A stretch of DNA of 64,000 bases, taken from the NCBI RefSeq assembly GCF_008843145.1, contig NZ_CP030265.1:1970001-2034000 (forward strand), read 5' to 3'. Below, piece by piece: positions 16,710 to 26,840 of the stretch. This DNA comes from Skermanella pratensis (GTDB lineage Bacteria; Pseudomonadota; Alphaproteobacteria; Azospirillales; Azospirillaceae). The position numbers and the translations under genes are program-made. Every line of letters begins with the position of its first letter. Position 1 is the first letter of the stretch. Under the pieces are notes generated by a model. The model was not told where the DNA came from. It saw only the letters and a list, made by a program, of their open reading frames with translations, and ran no database searches.

Positions 16710-18626
16710 TCAGCCTTTCCTGTCGGAGGAATTCCAGTTCGAGGGGATGGCAAGGCCGGCCTTCCTCAGCCCGTCGGTTATCTTGGCGATGATGGCCGGA
16801 TGTATGTTCCGCCGTTCAAAGTCGGACACCGCTTTGTCGGCGAAACCCGGATCTATCCGCAGGATCTCATCGACCTCGTGCCTGGCGGCGGCGTTTTGTC
16901 CAGTCTGTCCATAGATCATCGCCAGTACGACATGGGTGTAGACGAGATCCGGCATTCCAATCCTCTGGGCCTCCGCCAGAGCCTCGTCGTACCGGCCATG
17001 GATGTAGTGGAACAGGACGAGGATGAGACGATACCAGCCCGGCTGGGCCGGGTTGCGCTCGTACGCCTCCCTAATGAGGGGAATGCCTTTGTCCCAGTTC
17101 CCGATGAGACTGTAGGACCTGCCAAGATCGCCAAGGATTTCGCTGTCGTTGGGATTGAGAGCATGAGCCCGCTCGTACGCGTCAATGCTCAGGAGCGGCT
17201 CGCGCCGAAGCCAATGGGCAAGCCCGGCAGCTTGGAGTGGCAAGGGGTTGTCCGGCGCGAGTTCCCTGGCGTGGTTTGCCAATTTCAGGGCCGTGTCGAG
17301 CGGATCGGGCCGTGCGGTGTTCGGGTTGAAGCCAACGCGCGCCTCGTCGATGTAGATCATGGCGAGGGCGGCCCAGGCATCCGCGTACTGGGGATCGCTC
17401 TGGATCGCGCGTTCCAGGCAGGTTCGGATCCGCCCATGCAGATCCACGCCCGGCAGGCGCCAATAGTCACGGGCCCGCAACATGCACTCGTAGGAGGACA
17501 GCGACTCCGGAGGGAGCCCGGCGCTATTTAGAACCTCCTTGTTATAGATCACGCCATGTGGTTGCGCCAGGACGCGGGCGACCTGCATGGCCATGTCATG
17601 CCGTAGGTCGATCATGTTGCCGGGGGTGAATTCCCTGCGGAAGCGATCGGACCAGAGATACTGATTGTCCGCGGCTTGAAGCAGTGCCACGTTGATCTGG
17701 ATCTGGCTCCCGACCCTGCTGATGCTGCCCTTCAGCACGTAATCGACGTGTACGTCCGGAACGGCGTCCCGCAGGGCCGGCTCGGTGCGGTAACGGAAGC
17801 TGGTTCCGGCACCGAAGACGAGCACGTTCTTGAAGCGGATCAGCCCGCCGATCACCTCCTCGGTGATGCCTTTGGCAAAGATGTCCTGCGCTGGGTCACC
17901 ACCATCGTTCTCAAACGGCAGAACCATAAGCGATGGAGTCTGCTGGGTGATTGTCCGCCCCTCTTCCGAGGTCCGGGTTTGGAGATAAACAGCCGCACCC
18001 ATCAGCGCAACGACCAGCACGGCCGCCAGCGACAGGATGCTGGTCATGAGGTGTGGTCGCCTAAGAGACAGCAGGCGTGGCGTCGTTACCGGAGGATGTG
18101 GGGAAACCGTCACCGCCAGAGCCTGATCCTCAGCCTCTCTGGGCGAATTCTCTCTAGCCAAATTCTCTCTGGCCAAATTGATTTCGCCCGGCTGCCTCCC
18201 ATCCGTCTGGTCGTTGTTCCCCAGGATTTGCGGACCAGAGAGTACGGGGTCTTTCGTCGTGGTGAACCGTGGTACGTAGCCGCCCTTTGGGATCGTGATC
18301 CGGACCGGGTCCGCAGCTCCCTCGGTCAAGTAGTAGTGCTCCAGGCAGCGGCGGAGCCGGCCGGCCTCAATCCGAACCACCGGGTCGATTCCGGGGTCGA
18401 AGCTTGGATCGCGTCCAAAGACATCAACCGCGATGGTGTAGGCTTTGATCTGGTCGGCGTGCCCGGCAAGAGTTTTCTGTACGATGAACTTCAGGAACCG
18501 TCGCTTCCGTTCGGAATTGATGAACTCGTGACTGCCGATCACGCGCTGAAGCGCATCTTGAATGACCTGGGGCGGGATCGCTTCGTCGGTATCGTATGAC
18601 ATGGGATTCGCCTGGCCGTTGGTCAC
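16710..18626 (-). CDS. Membrane-anchored TPR/TolB-N-like regulator
   Basis: 638 residues from GTG at 18626; an ATG at 18602 is an equally good start because neither has a strong ribosome site. Residues about 15-125 are the conserved N-terminal region common in alphaproteobacterial adenylate-cyclase-like/TPR proteins (RFLKFIVQKTLAG, KAYTIAVDVFGRDPSFDP, DPVVRIEAGRLRRCLEHYY). One membrane segment lies at about 193-216. A TolB-N/FlgO-like domain follows (SLMVLPFENDGG, ITEEVIGGLIRFKNVLVFG), and TPR repeats cover about 395-610. It probably senses or signals across the membrane. It is the first cargo gene after IS3 copy 1. Confidence 0.75.
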   Translation of the reverse strand: MTNGQANPMSYDTDEAIPPQVIQDALQRVIGSHEFINSERKRRFLKFIVQKTLAGHADQIKAYTIAVDVFGRDPSFDPGIDPVVRIEAGRLRRCLEHYYLTEGAADPVRITIPKGGYVPRFTTTKDPVLSGPQILGNNDQTDGRQPGEINLARENLARENSPREAEDQALAVTVSPHPPVTTPRLLSLRRPHLMTSILSLAAVLVVALMGAAVYLQTRTSEEGRTITQQTPSLMVLPFENDGGDPAQDIFAKGITEEVIGGLIRFKNVLVFGAGTSFRYRTEPALRDAVPDVHVDYVLKGSISRVGSQIQINVALLQAADNQYLWSDRFRREFTPGNMIDLRHDMAMQVARVLAQPHGVIYNKEVLNSAGLPPESLSSYECMLRARDYWRLPGVDLHGRIRTCLERAIQSDPQYADAWAALAMIYIDEARVGFNPNTARPDPLDTALKLANHARELAPDNPLPLQAAGLAHWLRREPLLSIDAYERAHALNPNDSEILGDLGRSYSLIGNWDKGIPLIREAYERNPAQPGWYRLILVLFHYIHGRYDEALAEAQRIGMPDLVYTHVVLAMIYGQTGQNAAARHEVDEILRIDPGFADKAVSDFERRNIHPAIIAKITDGLRKAGLAIPSNWNSSDRKG

Positions 18627-19312
18627 GCTCGCACTGGGCTAGATCATGCGTCGGCAAAAACTTCAGGGTACATAGAATATTCTGTCTGCGGTAAATGGGA
18701 ACTTCCCCAAAAATCAGACTCCTGGGGGTTATCGGAGTTCTGCAAAAATAGAGTGGCCTTACACTGCCGCACGATTACCTTGGATCGTTCCACCTGTGAT
18801 TACTGCAAAAAAACACCGTATTTGATGTTATCCTGTTTCAAAAAAAACTGGACAGACCGCAAAAGAATTATGCGTCGGTATCTTTCAGTCTCAATTTGGC
18901 AATTGCTTGGGTGCCGAGCCTTGCGTACGCAGTATGTTACCGTATCAAATTTACGGTTGCATGCTTTACCGGTCCGGGCTGCCTGATGCAACCTCCATCG
19001 CAGTACTTTTGCCCGCCCTCCTTTCAAATCTTGCCAGATCCAAGATGCCTTGGGACCCGCTGTACCTGAAAGGGCGGTCGCTCCAGGGGGGCACTTCGAG
19101 AGGCCGCGAGGTGGCCGTGTATGAGAACTTCATGAACTTCGGGCGGAAAGCGACGGACACCGCATCAGTCGGAAAACACGCGTCAGTCACGATCCGGAAT
19201 GGGGGCAATGGCATTCCGGCAGAATCTGGCTCGTAAACGTGGCTGGCGGCTCTCCGGGTCTCGCACCTCCCCAGCCTAAATGAGCTTTCCTCCAGAACCG
19301 GCAGGAGCATCC
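18627..19312. other. Non-coding, locally AT-rich gap
   Basis: 18640-18900 is much richer in A/T than its surroundings and contains A-tracts. No frame here has convincing coding character. It probably carries the promoter of the TPR regulator. Confidence 0.4.
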
Positions 19313-19564
19313 ATGTCGGACAGGGTACGGTACGTCGTCGCACGGTTTCCGGACCTGGCGCTCGCCATCAAGCAGTACAGTTCGGACAATCGCTTTTTCC
19401 GAGGACTATGCGAGGACTACGGAGAGGCGGTTGAAGCCCAGCGTGACTGCGAAATGTTGAGCGGCCCCGCGGCTTTGGAGCGTGCCGGCGCCTGCCGAGA
19501 ACTCATCATGGATCTCGAGCGTGAAATCCTGCTTGACCTGCATCGGTCAATCGATGGCTGCTGA
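19313..19564 (+). CDS. Small hypothetical protein
   Basis: 83 residues from the ATG at 19313, preceded by CAGGAG. The sequence is helical and charged (RYVVARFPDLALAIKQY, EDYGEAVEAQRDCEML). Similar short helical proteins are common in Azospirillum-type genomes, in my recollection, without known function. The downstream MarC gene is on the same strand. Confidence 0.6.
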   Translation: MSDRVRYVVARFPDLALAIKQYSSDNRFFRGLCEDYGEAVEAQRDCEMLSGPAALERAGACRELIMDLEREILLDLHRSIDGC

Positions 19565-19752
19565 CGTCCTGCTTGAACCGTATCGGCGGACCGACAGACG
19601 GCACAGGCCTGAACTGTGCGGAGGAGCCGGACCGACCAGGGGAGCAGGTTACCGTAGCCAACTTCCGCCGGCCGGCGCCTCGTTCCATTCTCTCCCCTCG
19701 ACGGACGCCTTGACCTTGAAGACCTTCATCAGAACCTGACGTTGGAGACCCC

Positions 19753-20400
19753 ATGGATTTCTCGGTCATCGATCTCGAAACTGTCGCCACGCTCCTTCTG
19801 CTGCTCCTGATCGGCATAGGTCCGAAGATCGCGCTGGTGCCGTTCCTTGAGAAGACGAAGAAGTTTGCGCCGGACCAGCAGGTCGCCATAGGCCGACGTA
19901 TGGTGATCACAGCCGTAGTGGCGGCGGTGGCGGTCTTCATCACCGGCGGACTGCTGCTGAGGCTGCTGCACATCACGACCGGCGCCGTCGCGGTGGCCGG
20001 CGGCATCATCCTGGCGCTGATCGCCGTGAAGATGGCGCTGGGCAACGAGGAGGTAGTGGAACAGCACGAGGCGCCGGCTGACCCCGACAAGCTCGCGGTC
20101 TATCCGCTGGCGATCCCGTACCTGTTCAATCCGGTCGGCATCACGGTCCTGATCATCGCGTCCGAAAGCGTGCACTCCATCGCGGCAGCGGCGCTCGTGC
20201 TGGGCCTGGTGCTCCTGGTGGGCGCGTTCGACTACCTGATCTTCAGCAACATCGACAAGATCGCCAAGCGGATCAATCCGACGTCGTTGGTCGTCTCGGA
20301 AATCGTCTTCGGCGTTCTCCTGACGGCGGTGGCAGTGCAACTCTTCGTCTATGGCCTCCGGCTCCTGGAAATCATCGAACCGGCAGTGGCTGCGCACTGA
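19753..20400 (+). CDS. MarC/UPF0056-like integral membrane protein
   Basis: 215 residues with about six hydrophobic segments. The family fingerprint is seen in GIGPKIALVPFLEKTKKF and in PLAIPYLFNPVGITVLIIAS. The soluble loop about residues 98-118 (EEVVEQHEAPADPDKLAVY) is unusually acidic. MarC proteins are inner-membrane proteins of unsettled function. It lies 141 bp upstream of the HlyD gene. Confidence 0.75.
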   Translation: MDFSVIDLETVATLLLLLLIGIGPKIALVPFLEKTKKFAPDQQVAIGRRMVITAVVAAVAVFITGGLLLRLLHITTGAVAVAGGIILALIAVKMALGNEEVVEQHEAPADPDKLAVYPLAIPYLFNPVGITVLIIASESVHSIAAAALVLGLVLLVGAFDYLIFSNIDKIAKRINPTSLVVSEIVFGVLLTAVAVQLFVYGLRLLEIIEPAVAAH

Positions 20401-20541
20401 TCGACTGGCTTCAGCATCCGAAGCTGGCACGATCGCGCGGTGATGATCGTGTCCGGATCGACGCACCGGAGGAAGCAATCGGACCGACTGTCGCGCTCGG
20501 CAGCACTTGGCCTGACAGAACTGACATCGGGAGAGATCAAC

Positions 20542-21705
20542 ATGACAAAGGTCGCCACCCCCAAGGAGTTGCCCGTTGCGCCATCGAATGCCTCCTCGCC
20601 AGAGGACGGCGCTGAACCGGCAAAGCGAGAGAAGCCAACCACGGGCGGCAATCCCCTGCGCCGCACGGCGATGGTGGTGATCGCGATAGCGTTCCTGCTC
20701 TTTGTCCTGTCGATCTTCATGGAGCGGTTGACGCCATCCACCTCTCAGGCGGTCGTCCAAGCCTACGTGGTCCGCATGGCCCCCGAAGTCGCTGGGCGGA
20801 TCATCGAGGTCGGGGTGGTCGATAATGCTATCGTCGCAGCTGATCAAGTGCTGTTCCGCATTGACCCCGAGCCCTACATCATCGCGACTCGCGAAGCCGA
20901 GGCTGGCCTGGCACGTATCGGTCAGACCATCGGCGCCTCGACGGCGGCGGTGGATTCGGCCCAGGCACGCCTTGTCGAGGTCACGGCGAACCGCAACAAC
21001 ATCCGCGATCAGGCGCAACGGGCTGTGGAACTGGTCAAACGAGGTGTCTATGCGCGCGCCAAGGAAGACGAGGCTAAAGCGTCGCTTCAGGCCGCTGACG
21101 CCACGGTGACCCGCGCCGAAGCCGATCTCGCCAAAGCGCGGCAGGAGCTCGGCCCCGCGGGCGAGAACAATCCAGACCTCCAGGCAGCCCTCGCCGCACT
21201 GGAGCGGGCTCGCCTCAATCTCTTCCGCACGGCCGTATCCGCTCCCAGCGCCGGCGTCGTCACCAACCTCCAGCTTGCGGTCGGCGAAACCGTCTCTGCC
21301 GGCGAGTCCGCCATGACTTTCATCGACGCGGCCACGATCTGGATCGCTGCGGCCTTCAAGGAGAACAGCCTCCAGTTCATGAGTCCCGGAGATCAGGCGC
21401 GGATCGTCCTGGACTCGCTGCCCGGCCAGGTGTTCGCGGCTCAAGTCGAAAGCGTTGGATGGGGCGTATCCGGCAACAGCGTGGATCCGGTGACGGGACT
21501 GCCGACCATCCGCAATCAGAGCGGCTGGGTTCGGGAGCCGCAGCGATTTCCCGTTCGCCTGATCTTCGACGGCGGACATCCGGTCGGTGTCCGCTACGGT
21601 TCGCAGGCCAATGTCGTGATCTACACGGGAGAGAGCAACCCCGTGATGAACGCCCTCGGCGGTCTGTGGATCCGGATCATCTCGGTGCTGACCTATGTCA
21701 GCTGA
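20542..21705 (+). CDS. HlyD/EmrA-type periplasmic adaptor
   Basis: 387 residues. The start at 20542 (MTKVATPKEL) follows GGGAGAG. One membrane anchor lies at about residues 40-60. A biotinyl-lipoyl-like half (YVVRMAPEVAGRIIEVGVVDNAIV), a coiled-coil hairpin (about 100-220), the second lipoyl half (VSAPSAGVVTNLQLAVGETV) and a beta-barrel domain follow. It overlaps the next gene by 11 bp, so the two form an efflux pair resembling AaeA/AaeB. Confidence 0.9.
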   Translation: MTKVATPKELPVAPSNASSPEDGAEPAKREKPTTGGNPLRRTAMVVIAIAFLLFVLSIFMERLTPSTSQAVVQAYVVRMAPEVAGRIIEVGVVDNAIVAADQVLFRIDPEPYIIATREAEAGLARIGQTIGASTAAVDSAQARLVEVTANRNNIRDQAQRAVELVKRGVYARAKEDEAKASLQAADATVTRAEADLAKARQELGPAGENNPDLQAALAALERARLNLFRTAVSAPSAGVVTNLQLAVGETVSAGESAMTFIDAATIWIAAAFKENSLQFMSPGDQARIVLDSLPGQVFAAQVESVGWGVSGNSVDPVTGLPTIRNQSGWVREPQRFPVRLIFDGGHPVGVRYGSQANVVIYTGESNPVMNALGGLWIRIISVLTYVS

Positions 21706-22723
21706 CGCGGATGGATTGGCCCAAACTTATGACGTGGCGCCGGCCCGGCGGCAGGGGCTGCGGATCGCCCTGGCGGTCGCTGCCAGCTTCACCGTCGCCG
21801 TTGCCCAGGGCGAGGTTATTCCGTTCCTCGGAGCCATTTTCGCCGTCCAGTTTCTGATGGCGAGCCGACGGCCCATGCGGATTGCCCAAGCAATTGGTTT
21901 CGTTGCGGTGATGGTGCTGGCGGGCCAGGGCTTCATGACCCTTACCGGCCTTCTCGGAGAGCGCCCGATCGCCTTTCTGCTGGTGCTCGGCCTGATCTAC
22001 TTCGCCTGTTTCGCAGCACAACTCAATGGCCGCGGCGGCCCGGCTCCTGCGCTGATCCTCACCATCGGGGTGATCGCACCCCTGCTCGGGGTTCTTGATC
22101 AGGATCTCGGCACATCCATCGTCGTTATTCTCGGCAAAGCGGCGGCCAATGGCATCCTGTTCGCATGGCTTGCCCACGCGGCCTTGCCCGATCCGGGCGG
22201 CGCCGACGCTGAACCAACCCTGTCGGCGGCAGTCCGTCCGGAGGCGGCGCGGATGGCTTTCGCGAACACCGTCATCCTTCTCGTCGTCCTCACGTTCTGC
22301 CTGGTCAACAACGATCTCTCGACTGCCGCTGTCCTGCCGCTGACGGTCATCTCGCTCCTCGGCCAGATCGACCTTGCGACCAGCCTGCGTACGGCATTTG
22401 GTCTGGTGATTGTCAATCTGCTTGGAGGGATCGTCGCCTCGATAGCCTTCACGATCGTCGAACTGCGGCCGGAACTTCCCTGGCTGTTCCTGATCCTTCT
22501 GGTCGTCAGCCTCCTTTTTGGAGGGCGGGCAGCGGCCGATGTGAGGACCGGCAAAGTCTATGCGGGTGTACTTATCACCTTCCTGATCCTGTTCGGGCTC
22601 GGCATCTCGCCACTGCCCGGGAGCAGCGCCGAGGCGTTTTCAACCCGCATTGGTTTTGTTCTCTCAGGCATCCTCTACACGCTTGTTATGGCTGGTCTGA
22701 TTTGGCCTAGGCGGCTGGAATGA
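21695..22723 (+). CDS. DUF2955/FUSC-type membrane transporter
   Basis: 342 residues with roughly ten hydrophobic segments. DUF2955-like features include the short N-terminus followed by IALAVAASFTVAVAQGEVIPFLGAIFA and a mid-protein cytosolic loop (about 160-185). It overlaps the HlyD adaptor gene and should be the inner-membrane partner for export of an aromatic acid or other small molecule. The substrate is unknown. Confidence 0.85.
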   Translation: MSADADGLAQTYDVAPARRQGLRIALAVAASFTVAVAQGEVIPFLGAIFAVQFLMASRRPMRIAQAIGFVAVMVLAGQGFMTLTGLLGERPIAFLLVLGLIYFACFAAQLNGRGGPAPALILTIGVIAPLLGVLDQDLGTSIVVILGKAAANGILFAWLAHAALPDPGGADAEPTLSAAVRPEAARMAFANTVILLVVLTFCLVNNDLSTAAVLPLTVISLLGQIDLATSLRTAFGLVIVNLLGGIVASIAFTIVELRPELPWLFLILLVVSLLFGGRAAADVRTGKVYAGVLITFLILFGLGISPLPGSSAEAFSTRIGFVLSGILYTLVMAGLIWPRRLE

Positions 22724-22878
22724 CTTCCTGCTGCGTGCAATGCTGCTCTGGAGTGGCTTCTTCGGCGCTGGACGCCTTGGGCATGCAAACCTGGGATACA
22801 TCAAGACACACGCGATGAAATAGCCTGACATGCTCTCCAGATCAGGGCTTTGGCTCGCCATGGCTGTGGTGTGTCTAG

Positions 22879-24497
22879 CCCGGATTATTCACGAAGGCGG
22901 TGGGTGTGGCGCGAGCCCCTGAGCGGGCGTAGGATTTGGTTGTCAACGCCAATCCGAGCCCGCGGGAGCGCCCACCCACCTTGACGGAAGATACGCTTAT
23001 CCTGCCCAGCCTGTCACCGCTTGGTGACAAGCCGATTTCAGCCGTCATCGACGACCGGTGCACCTCCGCCGATGGCGGCCTCCTGCTGTTCCAGGAGGTC
23101 GAACGACGCCTGAACCTTGCGGACCGCTTGGCGGCTTGCCTGCGGGATCCGCGGCAGCCGGGGAAGATTACCCATCGGCTCGATGAGATCCTGCGGTTTC
23201 GCATGCTGGCGATTGTCGCCGGCTATCCCGACGGCAATGACTGCGACGTGCTGCGCGGCGATCCCGTCTTCAAAATGGCGCTCGACCGGCCACCGGTTAC
23301 GGGACCGGCCCTGTGCTCCCAGCCGACCGTCTCCCGCATCGAAAACATGCCGCGGCGCACCGAACTCTATCGCATGGCCCAGGCGATGCTCGACCTGTAC
23401 TGCGATAGTTTCCCGATCGTCCCTAACCACCTCACCCTGGATCTCGATGAAAGCTTTGATCGGGTCCACGGCGAGCAGCAACTGCGCAAGTTCAACGCCT
23501 ATTACGATGACTGGGGCTTTCTGCCGCTCCACATCTTCGACACCAGCGGCCGGCTGGTCGTGTCCGTGCTGCGGGAGGCGGCGACGCCGAGCGGCCGCGA
23601 GATCCTGGCCCTGGTGAAGCGGGTGGTCGGCCATCTGCGCGAGCGGTTCCCGCGGGTCCGGATCCGTCTGCGCGGCGACAGCCACTATGCCTGTCCGGAA
23701 GTGATGAGCTGGTGTGAGGCCAACGGCCTGGAGTACATCTTCGGCCTGTCCGGAAACGCCACCCTGGCGGCCTGGGTCCAGACGATCGAAGCGCGTATGG
23801 GCGCGCGCTATGCCACGCGCCGCGCGGCCGAGCCAGCTGGGTTCAAGCTGCGCCGCTACATGGATTTCCAGGGTGGGGCCAAGTCCTGGAAATGCCAGCG
23901 CCGGATCGTCGCCCGGGTCGAAGCCGGACCTGACGGGGTCGACACCCGCTACATCGTCACCAACCTGACCGACCGCCGGGCGCAGCGGCTCTACGAGCGG
24001 AAATACTGCCAAAGGGGCCGGATGGAGAACCTGCTGAAGGCCCATAAGCTTCACCTGGCCTCCGATCGGACCTCCTGTACGAGAGCCTGCGCTAACCAAG
24101 TCCGGCTCTTTCTGCATGGGGCCGCCTATTGGTTGCTCTGGACGTTCCAGAGCCTCATGCCGAAGCGCTCGCCCTGGCGCGTGGTTCAGTTCGATACCCT
24201 CCGGAACAGGCTGATCAAGCTCGTCACCGAGGTCACCGAAACGGCCGATCGCATTCGAATAGCCCTGGCCCCGGTGTTCCCGGTCGAGGATATCCTCACC
24301 GTCGTCTCGACGCGCCTCGCCCGGTTCGTCACCTGAGCGCCGGGCGATGTGCCCGCACCCAGGAACCCGTCCCCGCAACCCCAAACCCGCCGCCCCATCT
24401 CGCCATCAAGACCCGGCCGCACGGACATCGGAAAACCTACAATTGAACTACCGCCAGGAGAGCATCACCCTATCCGCTTCGCTGGTGAATAATCCGG
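22879..24497 (+). mobile_element. IS1380-family element
   Basis: Terminal inverted repeats CCCGGATTATTCAC are perfect over 14 bp (22879-22892 and 24484-24497 on the minus strand). Flanking tetranucleotides are CTAG and ATAG, close to but not an exact target duplication. One intact transposase gene is inside. Confidence 0.85.
22936..24336 (+). CDS. IS1380-family transposase
   Basis: 466 residues from TTG at 22936. The IS1380 DDE core is recognisable: LTLDLDESFDRVHGEQQL (first Asp), IRLRGDSHYACPEVM (second Asp), and YERKYCQRGRMENLLKAHK (Glu). Length is normal for the family and no stops interrupt it, so it is probably active. Confidence 0.92.
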   Translation: MVVNANPSPRERPPTLTEDTLILPSLSPLGDKPISAVIDDRCTSADGGLLLFQEVERRLNLADRLAACLRDPRQPGKITHRLDEILRFRMLAIVAGYPDGNDCDVLRGDPVFKMALDRPPVTGPALCSQPTVSRIENMPRRTELYRMAQAMLDLYCDSFPIVPNHLTLDLDESFDRVHGEQQLRKFNAYYDDWGFLPLHIFDTSGRLVVSVLREAATPSGREILALVKRVVGHLRERFPRVRIRLRGDSHYACPEVMSWCEANGLEYIFGLSGNATLAAWVQTIEARMGARYATRRAAEPAGFKLRRYMDFQGGAKSWKCQRRIVARVEAGPDGVDTRYIVTNLTDRRAQRLYERKYCQRGRMENLLKAHKLHLASDRTSCTRACANQVRLFLHGAAYWLLWTFQSLMPKRSPWRVVQFDTLRNRLIKLVTEVTETADRIRIALAPVFPVEDILTVVSTRLARFVT

Positions 24498-25248
24498 GAT
24501 AGTCATCCCGGGTTGCGGACCGCTCACCCGCTCAAGCGCGGTGCCAGTTGTGGCGGAGAAACAGGCCAGTGGGCATTGTCACGGGAACGGTGGCGCTCCG
24601 TCGGCGACGACAATATTATGCTTGAATGCAACCGATCTCGTACGCCCGCCACCAGTTTCCGCCCGCCGTCATCCAGCACGCGGTTTGGCTCTATCTCCGG
24701 TTCACGCTGAGCTACCGGGACGTCGAGGATCTGCTGGCGGAGCGTGGGCTGGATTTCTCCTACGAGACGATCCGGCGCTGGGTGGGCAAGTTCGGGCCAG
24801 TGATCGCGCGGAACTAGCGGCGGCTGCGCCCCAGGCCCAGTTCACGCTGGCATCTCGATGAAATGGTGGTGCGGATCAACGGCAGGCAGATGTACCTGTG
24901 GCGGGCGGTCGATGATGAGGGCGAGGTGCTGAAGATCCTGATCCAGCGCCGGCGGAACAAGGCTGCGGCCCGAAAGCTCATCCGCAAGCTGCTCCGAAAG
25001 CACGGCTTTGCTCCGACCCGGGTAACGACCGATAAGCTGCGCTCGTACGGGGCCGCGTTCAAGGAGATCGGCCTGAGCGCCGACCATGAGCAAGGCGCTC
25101 GCAGGAAAAACCGGGCCGAGGTGTCCCACCAGCCGCTCCGCCGACGAGAACGTAAGATGCAGAGGTTCAAGTCGCCGGGTTCCGCCCAGCGCTTCGTCTC
25201 TATGCATGCCGCCACCTACAACACCTTCAACATCCAACGCCATCTGAT

Positions 25249-26704
25249 GTAATTGCTCACGGGGTTGTGGGCGTCCGTCGTTCAAGCGATAGCGAAGTCG
25301 CCGTCGATGAGGTTGCGGACAGCGCTCCAGGCTGACGTCCCCTGCAGCCTTGCGGTTCCGGTCACGGATCGGTATCCGGCGTGGATTTTCGGCCCCCATT
25401 GAGATCGGAAGCCGTTTGTGACCTTGCGGAACACGACGGAGGGTCGGATTTCCTGTTCGGAGCGGTTGTTGGTCGGCGGAACCCGCCGGTCCTTGAGGAA
25501 GACGAAGAACTTGGAGCGCCATGCCTTGATCTGGCGCTGGAGTTCCCGGCCGGCGGGATGGGCGGCCGGCACGCCGACGAGCGCATCGAGGCGGTTGTCG
25601 GCCTTGGCGGCGTAAGCGGCCAGCGTGCTGTCCTTCAGGCTGGAACGCCGCTTGCCGACGCGGATCGCCCAGCGCAGGAGGTCGCGGATTTTCGGGGCGA
25701 CGACGGTGTCGCCGCAGTCGATGGCATACTGGACGTCGCGCAGCACATGGGCGAGGCAGACCTGGTGGACCTGGCCCAATTCCTGTTGCCCGGCATAACG
25801 GTCGGAGACCCAGACCTCGGGCCGGACCTCGCCCAGCACCCGCTCCGCCACCGCCCGCCCCCGGCTGGGGACGATCTCGTGCAGCACCGCCGTGTCGGAA
25901 TGGAACACCCACTGCCAACAGGTCACGCCGTCGACCCTGGTCGTCGTTTCGTCCGAGGCGATGACCGGCGCAGTCAGGAGCTTGGCCTTGATCGCCGTGC
26001 ACGCCGTCTCCAGGGCGTCGCCCATCCGCCGGAAGCTGTTGGCGACGGCGCCTTCGGAGATCGTCAGTCCGAACACCTCCTTCAGCATCCGCGACAACCG
26101 CTCGAAACCGACATGATGGCTGTGGTGCAGGTAGGCCAGAAGCGACCGGATGCCAGGCCCGAACGGTGTGCCCGGCGGCATGGTCGCCGGAGGGGCGGCC
26201 CGATACCGCTTGCCGCAGCACCGGCAGCGCCCGCCGAACAGCTCGACCCGCGTGACCACCGGCCGGATGACCGGCAGGTCGATATGGTCGTAACGGTGAC
26301 GGCACCCCTGTTCCGCTTCACCAACGGCCTCGCCGCAATGGGGGCAGGCGTCCGCCAGCCGCCGTTCAGTGCGATCCGGCTCCTCGGCCAGCGGGCGCGA
26401 CGTTCCGGGCCGGGACGGACGCGCTTTCCGGCGCCGTGCCGAGGCCTCCTCCCGGTTCTTGCGCCCGGGACCGTCCGAGGATGGCGGCTGGTGCGAATTC
26501 GACGACGTCTTCTTCGGCTTGCCAACCAGCGATTCCAGTTCCGTCACCCGCGCCACCAAGCGCTGGATCAACGCCGCCTGATCAGCGATCAGGGCGTCCT
26601 TCGCGGCTTCGGTCAGGCGATACGATGGCGGCTTCTCCATCCATACGTTGACTCATATTCTGAGCCCCCTGGCAACCCCTTTCGCCAACCCCGTGAGCAA
26701 TTAC
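25249..26704 (-). mobile_element. Complete IS66-family element (single-gene type)
   Basis: Perfect 19-bp terminal inverted repeats GTAATTGCTCACGGGGTTG, starting with the GTAA typical of IS66. They are flanked by a perfect 8-bp target duplication CATCTGAT (25241-25248 and 26705-26712). It carries only the transposase and no tnpA/tnpB, as in the ISBst12-like subgroup. Intact termini and duplication indicate recent insertion. Confidence 0.93.
25282..26640 (-). CDS. IS66-family transposase
   Basis: 452 residues. The N-terminal leucine-rich segment (AALIQRLVARVTELESLVG) and KKTSSNSHQPPSSDG are typical. A zinc-finger region (CPHCGEAV, then GRCRCCGKRY) precedes the DDE core: VIASDETTTRVDGVTCWQWV, VSDRYAG, and the C-terminal VPPTNNRSEQEIRPSVV with the catalytic Glu. 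Intact length. Confidence 0.93.
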   Translation of the reverse strand: MEKPPSYRLTEAAKDALIADQAALIQRLVARVTELESLVGKPKKTSSNSHQPPSSDGPGRKNREEASARRRKARPSRPGTSRPLAEEPDRTERRLADACPHCGEAVGEAEQGCRHRYDHIDLPVIRPVVTRVELFGGRCRCCGKRYRAAPPATMPPGTPFGPGIRSLLAYLHHSHHVGFERLSRMLKEVFGLTISEGAVANSFRRMGDALETACTAIKAKLLTAPVIASDETTTRVDGVTCWQWVFHSDTAVLHEIVPSRGRAVAERVLGEVRPEVWVSDRYAGQQELGQVHQVCLAHVLRDVQYAIDCGDTVVAPKIRDLLRWAIRVGKRRSSLKDSTLAAYAAKADNRLDALVGVPAAHPAGRELQRQIKAWRSKFFVFLKDRRVPPTNNRSEQEIRPSVVFRKVTNGFRSQWGPKIHAGYRSVTGTARLQGTSAWSAVRNLIDGDFAIA

Positions 26705-26840
26705 CATCTGATTTCCCGCCGAACTCTGAGCACCTTCCGGGCGCAGGCCAGGGCCGACTGGAACGCTGCGGCCGCTGCTGCGTGAGGGCCGCCCAAAACT
26801 CAGGGCCTCTGCGAGCCTGCCCCGTTCCCGTGACAATGCC

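Larger units (their letters stand above)
24626..26785 (+). pseudogene. IS6-family transposase, amber stop and IS66 insertion
   Basis: The frame begins MQPISYARHQFPPAVIQHAV, stops at TAG (24815-24817) and continues in frame with RWHLDEMVVRINGRQMYLWR, the first DDE Asp. After NIQRHLI at 25248 the IS66-family element is inserted; the last 24 or so codons resume at 26705 and end in TGA at 26783. Two independent lesions make it inactive. Confidence 0.85.
24572..26840 (+). mobile_element. IS6-family element split by an IS66-family element
   Basis: The 19-bp ends GGCATTGTCACGGGAACGG (24572-24590) and its reverse complement (26822-26840) match perfectly. Without the 1456-bp IS66 insertion and its duplicated 8 bp, the element is about 805 bp, a normal IS6 length. 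Flanks GGCCAGTG and TCCCGACC do not match, so there is no target duplication. The right end cuts an integrase gene. Confidence 0.85.

Noticed and set aside
18753-19236. Short plus-strand frames in the AT-rich gap
   Set aside because: No ribosome sites or domain features; they overlap each other in different frames.
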